A DNA stretch of 45,957 nt from a bacterium (GTDB lineage Bacteria; CG2-30-53-67; CG2-30-70-394). Numbering within the stretch: position 1 is the stretch's first letter; the number at the start of each line of letters is the position of its first letter. The stretch covers positions 1-45,957 of the forward strand of contig JAJRSX010000188.1 of the NCBI GenBank assembly GCA_024278555.1, written 5' to 3'. The notes below the pieces were generated by a model that ran no database searches, was not told the DNA's origin, and worked only from the letters and a program-made list of their open reading frames with translations. This document shows, piece by piece, positions 26,201 through 33,906 of this stretch. The translations under genes and the position numbers were made by a program.

Positions 26201-27197
26201 GCTGCGTTGGGGACCGGTAGACCAGCAGTGGGTAATCTTCGCCCCGGAGCGTGCCGGCCTCTTCCTCGCCGACCCCGAGGCCCAGCTCCCCGACGACCCC
26301 GCCTCCTGTCCCCTCTGCCCGGAGAACGTGGACGCGGCGGCCAAGACCATCTACCTCCACCCGGCGGAGGGTGACTGGCGGGTGCGGGTGGTCGCCAACC
26401 GCTACCCGGCCCTCCACATCGAGGGCGATCTCAAACCCACCGGCGTCGGCCTCTACGACCGGATGAACGGCGTCGGTGCCCACGAGGTGGTGATCGAGAG
26501 CCGCGACCACCACCGCCCCCTCGCCGAGCTGTCGGTAGAGGAGATCACCGGCGTGCTCGCCACCTGCCGGGCACGCCTCGTCGACCTGCGCCGCGACCTG
26601 CGCCTGCGCTACGTCACCATCTTCAAGAACCACGGCGGCGACGCCGGCGCCCTCCTCGCCCACGGCCACACCCAGATCATCGCCACCCCGTTCATCCCCA
26701 CCCTGCCGCGCGCCGAGCTGATCCACGCCCGCGACCACTTCCTGCACAAGGAGCGGTGCCTCTTCTGCGACCTTATCCACCAGGAGGAGATCCACTCGCG
26801 GCGGGTGGTCCGCAACGACGACGCCTACCTCACCTTCTGCCGCTACGCCTCCCCCCACCCCTTCGAGATGTGGGTCATGCCGCGGCGCCACCAGCACGAC
26901 TTCGCGCTCCTCACCGACGGCGACCTCACCCTCTTCGCCGCGGCCCTCAAGGACGCCCTGCGTCGCCTCAACGCGGTCCTCGGGGAGCCGGCGTACAACT
27001 TCGCCCTGAAGACCGCGCCGTCGCCCCACCCGCGGCCGGGCCGCCCCAACGACTGGTCGACCATCGAGCTCGACTACCACTGGCACCTGGAGATTATCCC
27101 CCGCCTCACCCGTCCCGCCGGCTTCGAGTGGGCCACCGGCATCTCCATCAACCCCACCCCGCCGGAGACCGCCGCCGACTACCTGCGCCGGGCGTGA
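26193..27197 (+). CDS. galT: GalT-family nucleotidyltransferase (galactose-1-phosphate uridylyltransferase-like)
   Basis: The 334-residue HIT-superfamily protein has zinc ligands CPLC (C39, C42), FKNHGGDAGALL, and the active-site triad HGHTQ at 157-161, with the nucleophilic His at 159. Typical GalT has HPHxQ; here Pro is Gly. CLFCDLI and DYHWHLEIIPRL near the C-terminus also fit the family. It would transfer a nucleotidyl group between a nucleotide-sugar and a hexose-1-phosphate. Because it overlaps a GH57 glucan enzyme, ADP-glucose phosphorylase-like activity with glucose-1-phosphate is a real alternative to galactose metabolism. No galK or galE is nearby. Confidence 0.87.
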   Translation: MSELRWGPVDQQWVIFAPERAGLFLADPEAQLPDDPASCPLCPENVDAAAKTIYLHPAEGDWRVRVVANRYPALHIEGDLKPTGVGLYDRMNGVGAHEVVIESRDHHRPLAELSVEEITGVLATCRARLVDLRRDLRLRYVTIFKNHGGDAGALLAHGHTQIIATPFIPTLPRAELIHARDHFLHKERCLFCDLIHQEEIHSRRVVRNDDAYLTFCRYASPHPFEMWVMPRRHQHDFALLTDGDLTLFAAALKDALRRLNAVLGEPAYNFALKTAPSPHPRPGRPNDWSTIELDYHWHLEIIPRLTRPAGFEWATGISINPTPPETAADYLRRA

Positions 27198-27393
27198 AGC
27201 GGCCCGAGGCGGGCCCTTCACCGAAACTGCCTATCCCCGCTGCTCATGACGGACAGCGTGCTTCGTCTTGAAAGCAAGAGGTTGAGCATGGCGAGTGGCA
27301 TCCTATCCACTGGGAAAGGGGAGGATTTGCGTTGTTAGGTACGGCGTCGCTCCACGGCCTCGGCCGGGAGATGCAGGGCTCCCGGAAGGGATT

Positions 27394-27683
27394 TTCACCA
27401 CAGAGGACACAGAGGACACAGAGAACTACATCAGAAAACAACACGATTTTGCGCCGTCCTCTTGCACGGCAACCCCGTGGTGATCCATTGCGAGGCCTAA
27501 GAGGAGGAAAGCACCTTTCCTTTGCAGTTCTCTGTGTCCTCTGTGTCCTCTGTGGTGAAATCGCCTTCCAGGCTTGCACCGTGATCACCTGGTGATTCCC
27601 TCGACCCTGTTGGCGGTATCCCCTCCCCCTGAAATCTTGCCCTCTTTCCGATTGCCCGTCGTCGGTCATGAGTTAAGGGAATA
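27394..27683. repeat. Intergenic inverted-repeat element, copy 2 (TTCACCAC family)
   Basis: TTCACCACAGAGGACACAGA at the left and the reverse-complement TCTGTGTCCTCTGTGGTGAA near 27560 enclose about 130 bp. The right flank to 27683 (…GGTCATGAGTTAAGGGAATA) is the reverse complement of the flank of copy 1. The core, AACTACATCAGAAAACAACA, is in the same orientation as in copy 1, so core and flank are inverted relative to one another between the copies. The rest of the gap 27198-27393 has no gene. Confidence 0.85.
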
Positions 27684-27689
27684 GGCATT

Positions 27690-28136
27690 TCACCGGATGA
27701 TCTTCATCCCCGCCAGCCTCTTCCTGAGCTTGGCGATCCGCATGCGGTTCACCCCGAGATCGAAGATCGCGATGGTGGACGAGGAGCGCACGTCGACCGT
27801 CTGACCATCTGCCCGCAGAACAAGCTCAAGGTGGTCCACGAAGCGGAAGACGCGGCTGGTGCACTTGGCATGGAGGTAGTGGTCGTCGGACTCCACGATC
27901 TCGGTCCGCGGCATCTCCACGACCACCTCTCGGATCTTCGCCCACGCCACCGGGCCGGCCATCGCCAGGACGAACGGCGAGGTCCGGTTGTAGAGGATGC
28001 TGGTGGTGCTCGACACGCAGTTCGGCAGCGGCGAACAGCCGTGCAGCGACAGGCTATTGTCCTCCAGCACGGCCACATGTTTACCCGCACACCCGGAGAG
28101 CACGAATAACAACACACCGGCAAACAGCAGCTTCAT
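27690..28136 (-). CDS. DUF1499 family lipoprotein
   Basis: The 148-residue product begins with a lipoprotein signal peptide, MKLLFAGVLLFVLSGCAG, with the lipobox Cys at 16, so it should be membrane-tethered in the envelope. The mature part has the DUF1499 signature CSPLPNCVSS, followed by EMPRTEIVESDDHYLHAKCT and a C-terminal VRSSSTIAIFDLGVNR. The function of DUF1499 proteins is unknown. It starts 14 nt after the stop of the ZIP transporter gene, so the two are probably cotranscribed, possibly linking it to metal homeostasis. Confidence 0.85.
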   Translation of the reverse strand: MKLLFAGVLLFVLSGCAGKHVAVLEDNSLSLHGCSPLPNCVSSTTSILYNRTSPFVLAMAGPVAWAKIREVVVEMPRTEIVESDDHYLHAKCTSRVFRFVDHLELVLRADGQTVDVRSSSTIAIFDLGVNRMRIAKLRKRLAGMKIIR

Positions 28137-28150
28137 TTTGTCCGATCGGG

Positions 28151-28870
28151 TCAGCCACCGAGCGTCGCCACCGCCATGAAGGCGATCCCCACCAGCAGGG
28201 CCGCCAGGGCCCGGCCGCGGCCCTCGCGCTCCTCGTGGACGTGGGGGAGCATGTCGTCGGTGGCGATGTGGAGGAAGGTGCCGGCGGCCAGCGCCACCAG
28301 GGTGCCGATCGCGGAGGTAGGGATCTCGTGCACCAGGAGGGTGGCGATCGCCACCCCCACCGGCACGGTGGCGGCAAAGCCGCCCACCAGCATGGCGACC
28401 AGGCGGCGCGGGTAGTGGCCGTGGAGGAGCAGCGAGGCGAGGGTGAAGGTCGCCGGCGCCTTGTGGGCGAGGATGGCGATGAAGACCACCACCCCGAGGC
28501 CCGCAACCTCGCTGGTGGCGCCGAGGGCGACCCCCTCCACCAGGCCATGGAGGGAGAGGCCGAAGAAGGAGACCAGGCCGAGCTGGTGGTAGTCGCACTC
28601 ATCCCCGTGGGCGCAGCCGCCGCCGAGGACGAAGTTCTCCGCCACGTACAGCAGCAGGAAGCCGGCCAACAGGTACGCCCCCACCGCGTGGCCCACGAGC
28701 TCGGTCGCCTCCGGAATCATGTGGAGGAAGGCGGCCCCGAAGAAGATCCCGGCCGCCATGCTCACCACCAGCCGCAGCCCCTCGCCGTGCCAGTGGATCC
28801 ACAGCGGGGTCCAGCCGGCGACCAGGGCGACAACGAAGATCAGGGCGGTTTGGTAGGCAACAGGGGGCAC
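28151..28870 (-). CDS. ZIP family metal transporter
   Basis: The 239-residue, about eight-helix inner-membrane protein has the TM4 motif LSLHGLVEGVALGA and the TM5 motif ILAHKAPATFTLASLL, plus a His/Cys-rich loop GGGCAHGDECDYHQ between helices 3 and 4. ZIP proteins move Zn2+, Fe2+ or Mn2+ into the cytoplasm. In TM5 the usual HExP is HKAP, which removes an acidic metal ligand; the same change occurs in a subset of bacterial ZIPs. The GTG start at 28870 lacks a clear ribosome site. DUF1499 lipoprotein gene follows. Confidence 0.88.
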   Translation of the reverse strand: MPPVAYQTALIFVVALVAGWTPLWIHWHGEGLRLVVSMAAGIFFGAAFLHMIPEATELVGHAVGAYLLAGFLLLYVAENFVLGGGCAHGDECDYHQLGLVSFFGLSLHGLVEGVALGATSEVAGLGVVVFIAILAHKAPATFTLASLLLHGHYPRRLVAMLVGGFAATVPVGVAIATLLVHEIPTSAIGTLVALAAGTFLHIATDDMLPHVHEEREGRGRALAALLVGIAFMAVATLGG

Positions 28871-28994
28871 GGGGCGGAAGTGTACGCCTCCAGCCTTCGG
28901 GCGACAGCAAAGCCAAGAGCGTCGGCCTTGCTCTTTCCGTCACCGCCATGGTGCGGGTCTCACAGGCCCACGGCTCCATTCCTGGCGGTGACCT

Positions 28995-29060
28995 GAGTCA
29001 CCCCGATATCCCTTGCCGCCCGGCAGGGAACTGACCACGGAATCCACGGAAGGGGGAAAG
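28995..29060 (+). repeat. 65 bp GATATC-containing dispersed repeat, copy 2
   Basis: GAGTCACCCCGATATCCC, GCCGCCCGGCAGGGAA and CACGGAATCCACGGAAGGGG match the reverse strand of 23313-23382. It runs directly into an imperfect palindrome, GAAAGCACGAAAAAC against TTTTCGTGCCTTCGTG, ending near 29120. The rest of the gap 28871-29304 has no supportable gene. Confidence 0.85.
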
Positions 29061-29304
29061 CACGAAAAACAACCGATTGAATTCTTTCGTGTTTTGAACT
29101 TTTCGTGCCTTCGTGTTCCCACCCCCTCGAGGTCTCGGGAACATCGACCTTCTCGCCAGCCATGATTTCCGCTGCTCCTCGGAGTCCAGGTTACTCGTGC
29201 AACCCAACGGGAGCCCCCTACTTCCGTGCCCTTCGCTCGCATCGCCGACGACACTCGTCCCACGACCCGCGTCTCAACGTCGCTGCGCGGGCCTCGCAGT
29301 CTGC

Positions 29305-30888
29305 CTACACCCCGGCGAGGAAGGCGGCGACCTCCGCCGCCTGCCGCTCGCCAGACCAGCCGAGTACGCCGCCCATGAGGGCGGCCGCGTCGGCGGCGGT
29401 CGGCGGGTCGAGGGTGGCAAGTAGAGTCGCCGGCATGCGGCGGCGGAGGGCGTCTTCCAGGCCGCGGGCCATCTCGTCGCGGGCGGCAAGCACCACCTCG
29501 GCGCGGCAGAAGGGGGCCCCGGGGGTGAGCCGGCGGGCGAGGGTCGGGTCACCGCCCACGAGGGCGTGGAGGTCGGCGAGGCGGGTGCCGAAGCGGTGCG
29601 CCGCCCAGTGGGCGGTCTCCCGGTCGAGGCCGAGCGCGGTGGAGGCGGCGCTCTCCTCCGCGAGCCAGCTCTCGAACGGCAGCGGCGGCGCCCAGGGGAG
29701 GGGCCGGTGGCGGGTGGGGGAGACGCCGTCGGAGCGACCAAGCAGCCGCAGGGCGCGACGGACAATCTTCGCCGCGTCGGCGCGGGCGGCGGTGAGCTTG
29801 CCGCCCACCGGCATGAGCAGCCCGGCCATGGGGGTGGCGAGGTGCCACTCGCGGGAGACCGCCGACGGGGAGACCCCGTCCACATGGCGCAGGGTCCGCA
29901 GGCCGGCGAAGCTGCCGAGGATAGACGACTCGTCCCAGCCGAGCCCCGGGCAGTGGGCGCGCAGCTCGGTGAGGAGATAGTCGATGTCCGCCGGTTCCAC
30001 CGCCACCTGGCTGGGATCACCCAGGTAGTCGGTGTCGGTGGTCCCCACCAGGGTCCGGCCGTACCACGGGATGACGAAGAAGACACGGCCGTCGGAGCGC
30101 GCCACCAGGAGCAGGGCGCCGTCGGTGGGCAGGGGACCCATCACCAGGTGGACCCCCTTGGTGTAGCGGGCGTAGGTGTGGCGGCGGGCGGCCCGCGGCA
30201 GGATCCCCTCGGCCCATGGGCCGGCGGCAAGGACGGTGAGGCGCGCCTCCACCTCGAGGTTGGCGTCGGACTCGCCGTCCGCCACCCGCGCCCCGACCAC
30301 CCGCCCGCCGGCGACGAGCAGCTCCTCCACTCGCGCCCGGTTCACCCCCGCCGCCCCGGCGCGCCAGGCGCCATCCACCACCTCGCAAGTGAGGCGGGCG
30401 TCGTCGGTACCGCAGTCGCCGTAGGTGAAGGCGCCGGTGAGGCGGCCGGTGTCGAGGTAGGGGTAGGCCGCGGCGACCGCGGTGCGTGAGAGGCCGCGGT
30501 GGCCGATGACCGGCTGGCCGGTACCGGCGAGGAGGTCGTAGAGGGTGAGCCCGGCGCCGAGGAGGCGACGGCCGGCGAAACCGCCGTCGGTGGGGAAGAG
30601 GAAGCGCAGGGGGCGGACCTGGTGCGGCGCCAGGGTCGCCAGGAGCCGGCGCTCGGCGAGCGACTTGTGGACCAGCTTGAGGTGGAGGTGCTGGAGGTAG
30701 CGCAGCCCCCCGTGGATCAGCTTCGAGGAGGCCGACGAGGTGCCGGCCCCCCAGTCGTCTCGCTCCACCAGGGCGACCTTGAGGCCGCGCAGGGCTCCGT
30801 CGAGGGCGGTCCAGGCGCCGTAGATCCCGCCCCCCACCACCAGGAGGTCGAAGGGTGCGTCGCGCAGGCAGTCGAAGTCGCGCTTCAT
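29305..30888 (-). CDS. glpD: Glycerol-3-phosphate dehydrogenase (FAD, aerobic type)
   Basis: The 527-residue membrane-associated flavoprotein oxidises sn-glycerol-3-phosphate to dihydroxyacetone phosphate and feeds quinone. The FAD fingerprint VVGGGIYGAWTALD is at 17-30 and the GlpD signature SSKLIHGGLRYL at 54-65. PWYGRTLVGTTDTDYLGD and MPVGGKLTAARADAAKI also match, and a C-terminal cap domain is present. The ATG overlaps the stop of the glycerophosphodiesterase gene by 4 nt, so the two enzymes form a route from phospholipid headgroups into central metabolism. Full length. Confidence 0.94.
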   Translation of the reverse strand: MKRDFDCLRDAPFDLLVVGGGIYGAWTALDGALRGLKVALVERDDWGAGTSSASSKLIHGGLRYLQHLHLKLVHKSLAERRLLATLAPHQVRPLRFLFPTDGGFAGRRLLGAGLTLYDLLAGTGQPVIGHRGLSRTAVAAAYPYLDTGRLTGAFTYGDCGTDDARLTCEVVDGAWRAGAAGVNRARVEELLVAGGRVVGARVADGESDANLEVEARLTVLAAGPWAEGILPRAARRHTYARYTKGVHLVMGPLPTDGALLLVARSDGRVFFVIPWYGRTLVGTTDTDYLGDPSQVAVEPADIDYLLTELRAHCPGLGWDESSILGSFAGLRTLRHVDGVSPSAVSREWHLATPMAGLLMPVGGKLTAARADAAKIVRRALRLLGRSDGVSPTRHRPLPWAPPLPFESWLAEESAASTALGLDRETAHWAAHRFGTRLADLHALVGGDPTLARRLTPGAPFCRAEVVLAARDEMARGLEDALRRRMPATLLATLDPPTAADAAALMGGVLGWSGERQAAEVAAFLAGV

Positions 30889-31640
30889 CCGGCCACCCCA
30901 CGGGCGTCGAGGTGGGCGTCGAGATACGAGGCGAGCCAGGCGGGGCGGCCGGTGATGATCGCGTCGGCGCCCGCGGCGATCGCCCGCTTCGCGGTGCGCG
31001 GCGAGTCGCAGGTAAAGGTAAAGCAGGCGAGGCCGGCGCGGTGGACCGCCTCCACATAGGCGGGGGTGAGGTGGCGCACCGCCAGACAGAGGGCGAAGAG
31101 GCGGTCCACCGCGCCGGGGGCGGCGAGGTCGATAGGGCGCTTGAGGTTGAGACAGGTCCGCAGGGGCGGCCCTACCCGGCAGCAGGAGGCGAGGACCGCG
31201 CGGTTGAAGGAGAGGAGACAGACCCGCTCCGCCACCCGGTACCGCTCGACTGCCGCCGCCACCTTCTCTACCAGCTCCTGGTGGCGGGCCGGGGTGTCGA
31301 CACGCGGCCTGGCCTTCACCTCCAGAAAGATACGGGTCCGGCTGCCGTAGCGAGAGAGGACCTCGTCGAGGGTCGGGATGGATGCGCAACGACCGGAGCG
31401 GCTGCGCACCACCAGGCGGCGGAGGGCGGCGAGGTCGAGGTGGAAGATGCGCCGCCCGCGCAGGCAGGCGCGAAAGAGGGTGCGGTGGTGAAAGACCACC
31501 GGCACCCCGTCACGGGAGAGCTGCACGTCGAGCTCGATGCCATCCGCGGCGTGCTCCAGCGCCGCCTCGAAGGCGGCGAGGGTGTTCTCGGGCGTCCCAT
31601 CGGTGACGCCGCGATGGCCGATGATCCACGGCCGCGCCAT
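30885..31640 (-). CDS. Glycerophosphodiester phosphodiesterase
   Basis: Hydrolyses glycerophosphodiesters to glycerol-3-phosphate and an alcohol. The 251-residue TIM-barrel protein starts MARPWIIGHRGVTDGTPENT with the HRG active-site His-Arg (H9, R10), then GIELDVQLSRDGVPVVFHH with E36, D38 and H51, then RIFLEVKARP. No signal peptide, so it is cytoplasmic. The ATG at 31640 fits homologues; a GTG at 31661 would add seven residues, and neither has a clear ribosome site. It is the upstream partner of glpD. Confidence 0.92.
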   Translation of the reverse strand: MARPWIIGHRGVTDGTPENTLAAFEAALEHAADGIELDVQLSRDGVPVVFHHRTLFRACLRGRRIFHLDLAALRRLVVRSRSGRCASIPTLDEVLSRYGSRTRIFLEVKARPRVDTPARHQELVEKVAAAVERYRVAERVCLLSFNRAVLASCCRVGPPLRTCLNLKRPIDLAAPGAVDRLFALCLAVRHLTPAYVEAVHRAGLACFTFTCDSPRTAKRAIAAGADAIITGRPAWLASYLDAHLDARGVAG

Positions 31641-31785
31641 GGGTGGGGTGAGGGCGTCCACGAGGGAGGGGCGGTCAGCGAACAGAGGTCAGCCTGCAGC
31701 AGCCACCATGGAGGGTGAGGCGAAATCTACAGGCAGACGGCTCGCCACCGAAAGCGGGGGGACCCCGGCGCCATAGTCGTCGAGT

Positions 31786-31830
31786 CGGAATCTCGCGCAG
31801 AGGCGCGAAGGCGCAGAGAGAAAGGAGAGA
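31786..31830. repeat. GCGCAGAGGCGC-type short repeat
   Basis: TCTCGCGCAGAGGCGCGAAG followed by GCGCAGAGAGAAAGGAGAGA is of the widespread CGCAGAGGCGCAGAG repeat style, and its head GAATCTCGCGCAGAG resembles 22998-23012. Nearby in the same gap (31641-32280) are AGCGAACAGAGGTCAGC at 31675, TCACCACAGAGGGCACAG at 31908 and TTTCACCACGAAGAACATGA near 31993, which look like eroded pieces of the TTCACCAC family. No gene is seen in this 640 bp gap. Confidence 0.5.
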
Positions 31831-32166
31831 TGGGAGAGATGGCATCAGACCGTCGCGGGGTTGCCACCCGCCGACTCCCGATCGTGCATGGCCGGAAGGT
31901 CATCCTCACCACAGAGGGCACAGGGGGCGTACCGCCTTGTTGGTGGAAGGGCGCGAGCCGCGTGCAGCTCCGGACGCCATCCCCGACACCGCTTTCACCA
32001 CGAAGAACATGAAGGTGCGGTTGCCTACGACGCCGATCCCGAGTCTCCCACCCCGCTGGGCGTCGGCGCCTCTGCACCACGCCGGCCTTCAATGGCACCA
32101 CACGGATCCCGCTTCTCCTGACCACGACGCCGACGACCTAGGTCATCAACCAAAACCGTAACAACG

Positions 32167-32267
32167 GGTAGGAGCCGGCTGCCGCCGGCGAAACAGGCCC
32201 CACCTTGAGATCGGGGGGCCCGCCGCGGCCGGGGGCCGCGGATCGGGAGCGGGGGCTCGCTCCTACC
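32167..32267. repeat. REP-like palindromic element, copy E (divergent)
   Basis: GGTAGGAGCCGGCTGCCGCC at the left, GCCGCGGCCGGGGGCCGCGG near the centre, and GCTCGCTCCTACC at the right. It shares the outer GGTAGGAGC/GCTCCTACC arms with copies A-D but the interior differs. It lies 13 bp from the nnrS stop codon and could serve as a 3' stem-loop. Confidence 0.75.
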
Positions 32268-32280
32268 TCAACGCCGCGGT

Positions 32281-33528
32281 TTACCCCTTCGGCGGCACGA
32301 CCCGCAGGGGGCGCATGGGCGCCACCGCGGCGAAGTGGCGATAGACCATCTTCGGCAGGTGGTAGACCAGCCAGAGGAGGCTGGCCGCCATCCACACGGC
32401 GGCGGCCGCTGCCGCCACCTGGAAGTAGTGCTCCGGGGTGGCGGCGGTGGCCAGACGCAGGAGGAGCGCCGTGACCACGCCGGTCCCCACCCAGCGGATC
32501 GGCCGGTTGCGCGACTCCAGGGCCATGTAGCCGCCGTGGGAGAGGGTGACCCGCGCCCCCACCATAAAGACCATGAGGGAGAAGCCGCCGATGAAGATGA
32601 GGTGCAGCGCCGCCACGTAGTAGGGGCCGGCGAGCGCCACCGCCCAGGTGCCGAGGATCACCGCCCACACCGCGTGCCACACCCCCCAGGCAAAGGGGGC
32701 ACGCACCCGCGGCAGGTGCCAGAACCGCCCCGCCACCAGGAGGGCGACGGTGACCACCACCGCCCGCAGGAGGCGACCGGCGCTCTCGTGGCCAACGCCT
32801 TCAATGACAAATCCGGCAAACAGCGCGCCTCCCGCCGCCCACCACGCCAGGGCCTCACCGCGAAAGGCCGCGGCGACACCACGCCAGCCGCGCACCGCCG
32901 GGTACTTCGGCACCACCCCCTCGGGGTAGCCGAGGAGGCGCGGGATCAGGTGGCCGCCCATCCCGATCACCACAGCCAGGGACGCCCCCTGCCACAGGAG
33001 ACGGCGGCCGAAGAGTTCCAGCCCCGGTGGCCCCCCGAGGCGGACCCAGAGGAGAGAGGCGGCCCCCACCACCGCGTACAGCCAGCCGACGGTGAGCCAG
33101 ACCAGGACCGGCGGCTGGGTCGTCGCCCGCCCCCAATAGCGACGCCAGGCAAAGAGTCCGAAGGCGAGGAGCTGCACCAGGGTCCCCGCCTCGATCGCCA
33201 CCCACAGCCGCCCCCCACACCCCACCGCCACCAGGGCGGTGCCGCCGAGGATCCCCGCCGCCTCCACCGTGGAGACCGGCGGACCGACGGTGAACTTGGG
33301 CAGCGCGGTGAGGAGAAAGCCGATAATGAAGCTCGCCATGAACCCCTGGATCTGCAGGGAGGCGTGGAGCACCCCCGAGTAGTGGCCGGTGATCCCGACG
33401 CCGTAGAGGAGCCAGTGGCCCACGCCGACGAGGCCGAAGCAGACCCCCACCGGGAAGAGGAGGCGAAACGGCTCCTCGCGCACCGAGGCACGCCAGACGT
33501 TGCGGCGGACAGTGACGGGGGTAGCCAT
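32281..33528 (-). CDS. nnrS: NnrS family heme/copper membrane protein
   Basis: The 415-residue integral membrane protein has about twelve hydrophobic helices. It shows the NnrS features FRLLFPVGVCFGLVGVGHWL, HASLQIQGFMASFIIGFLLT, GMGGHLIPRLLG, HLIFIGGFSLMVFMVGARVT and LSHGG. NnrS relieves nitric oxide stress and is often controlled by FNR/NnrR-type regulators. It is divergent from the SQR-like gene across an AT-rich control region. I use the ATG at 33528 (MATPVTVRRNVWRASVREEP); an open extension to 33594 has no support. Confidence 0.93.
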   Translation of the reverse strand: MATPVTVRRNVWRASVREEPFRLLFPVGVCFGLVGVGHWLLYGVGITGHYSGVLHASLQIQGFMASFIIGFLLTALPKFTVGPPVSTVEAAGILGGTALVAVGCGGRLWVAIEAGTLVQLLAFGLFAWRRYWGRATTQPPVLVWLTVGWLYAVVGAASLLWVRLGGPPGLELFGRRLLWQGASLAVVIGMGGHLIPRLLGYPEGVVPKYPAVRGWRGVAAAFRGEALAWWAAGGALFAGFVIEGVGHESAGRLLRAVVVTVALLVAGRFWHLPRVRAPFAWGVWHAVWAVILGTWAVALAGPYYVAALHLIFIGGFSLMVFMVGARVTLSHGGYMALESRNRPIRWVGTGVVTALLLRLATAATPEHYFQVAAAAAAVWMAASLLWLVYHLPKMVYRHFAAVAPMRPLRVVPPKG

Positions 33529-33589
33529 TGGGGCGGCGACTATACGGCAGTCGTACCGACCACACGAGCCAGCTCTGAATGACGGCATT

Positions 33590-33906
33590 CGCACACCGAC
33601 TCAGGGGCATCAAGCCCCTCTCTATACAACTCCTTTTTTCCGATTTACATCACTATTTTCCGGTACATACAACTCACGTTATACCCACTTTTTTCATACA
33701 TTAGATCAATACTAGGATGTGACCGTTGAATCCTTTTTGGGCCGCCTATCTCATAACTACCATCACACACAAATTGGCCATAATAAACAACGTTTAACAA
33801 CTACCAGTATGTTATTTTATTCCGCTAAACATTCATGACACCGCGTCCGACACGGGATTTATGACGCGCCATACCCTGGCGCACAAACCCACCACGGAGG
33901 AACGTC
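33590..33906. promoter_or_regulatory. AT-rich divergent control region between nnrS and the SQR-like gene
   Basis: From about 33600 to 33850 the sequence is visibly AT-rich, unlike every other gap in the window, with several possible promoter-like hexamers (TTTACA near 33643, TTGAAT near 33726). A short palindrome AAACAACGTTT lies near 33786. The right end has a strong ribosome site, GGAGGAACGTC, for the gene at 33907. A long untranslated leader or several promoters are likely. I cannot name the regulator. Confidence 0.5.

Noticed and set aside
27690-28598. 302-codon reading of the DUF1499 gene extending into the ZIP gene
   Set aside because: The true product begins with a lipoprotein signal at 28136; upstream codons are a shadow of the ZIP frame.
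29305-31389. 694-codon reading of glpD extending into the phosphodiesterase gene
   Set aside because: The first 167 codons are the shadow of the phosphodiesterase; the GlpD FAD motif begins 17 codons after the ATG at 30888.
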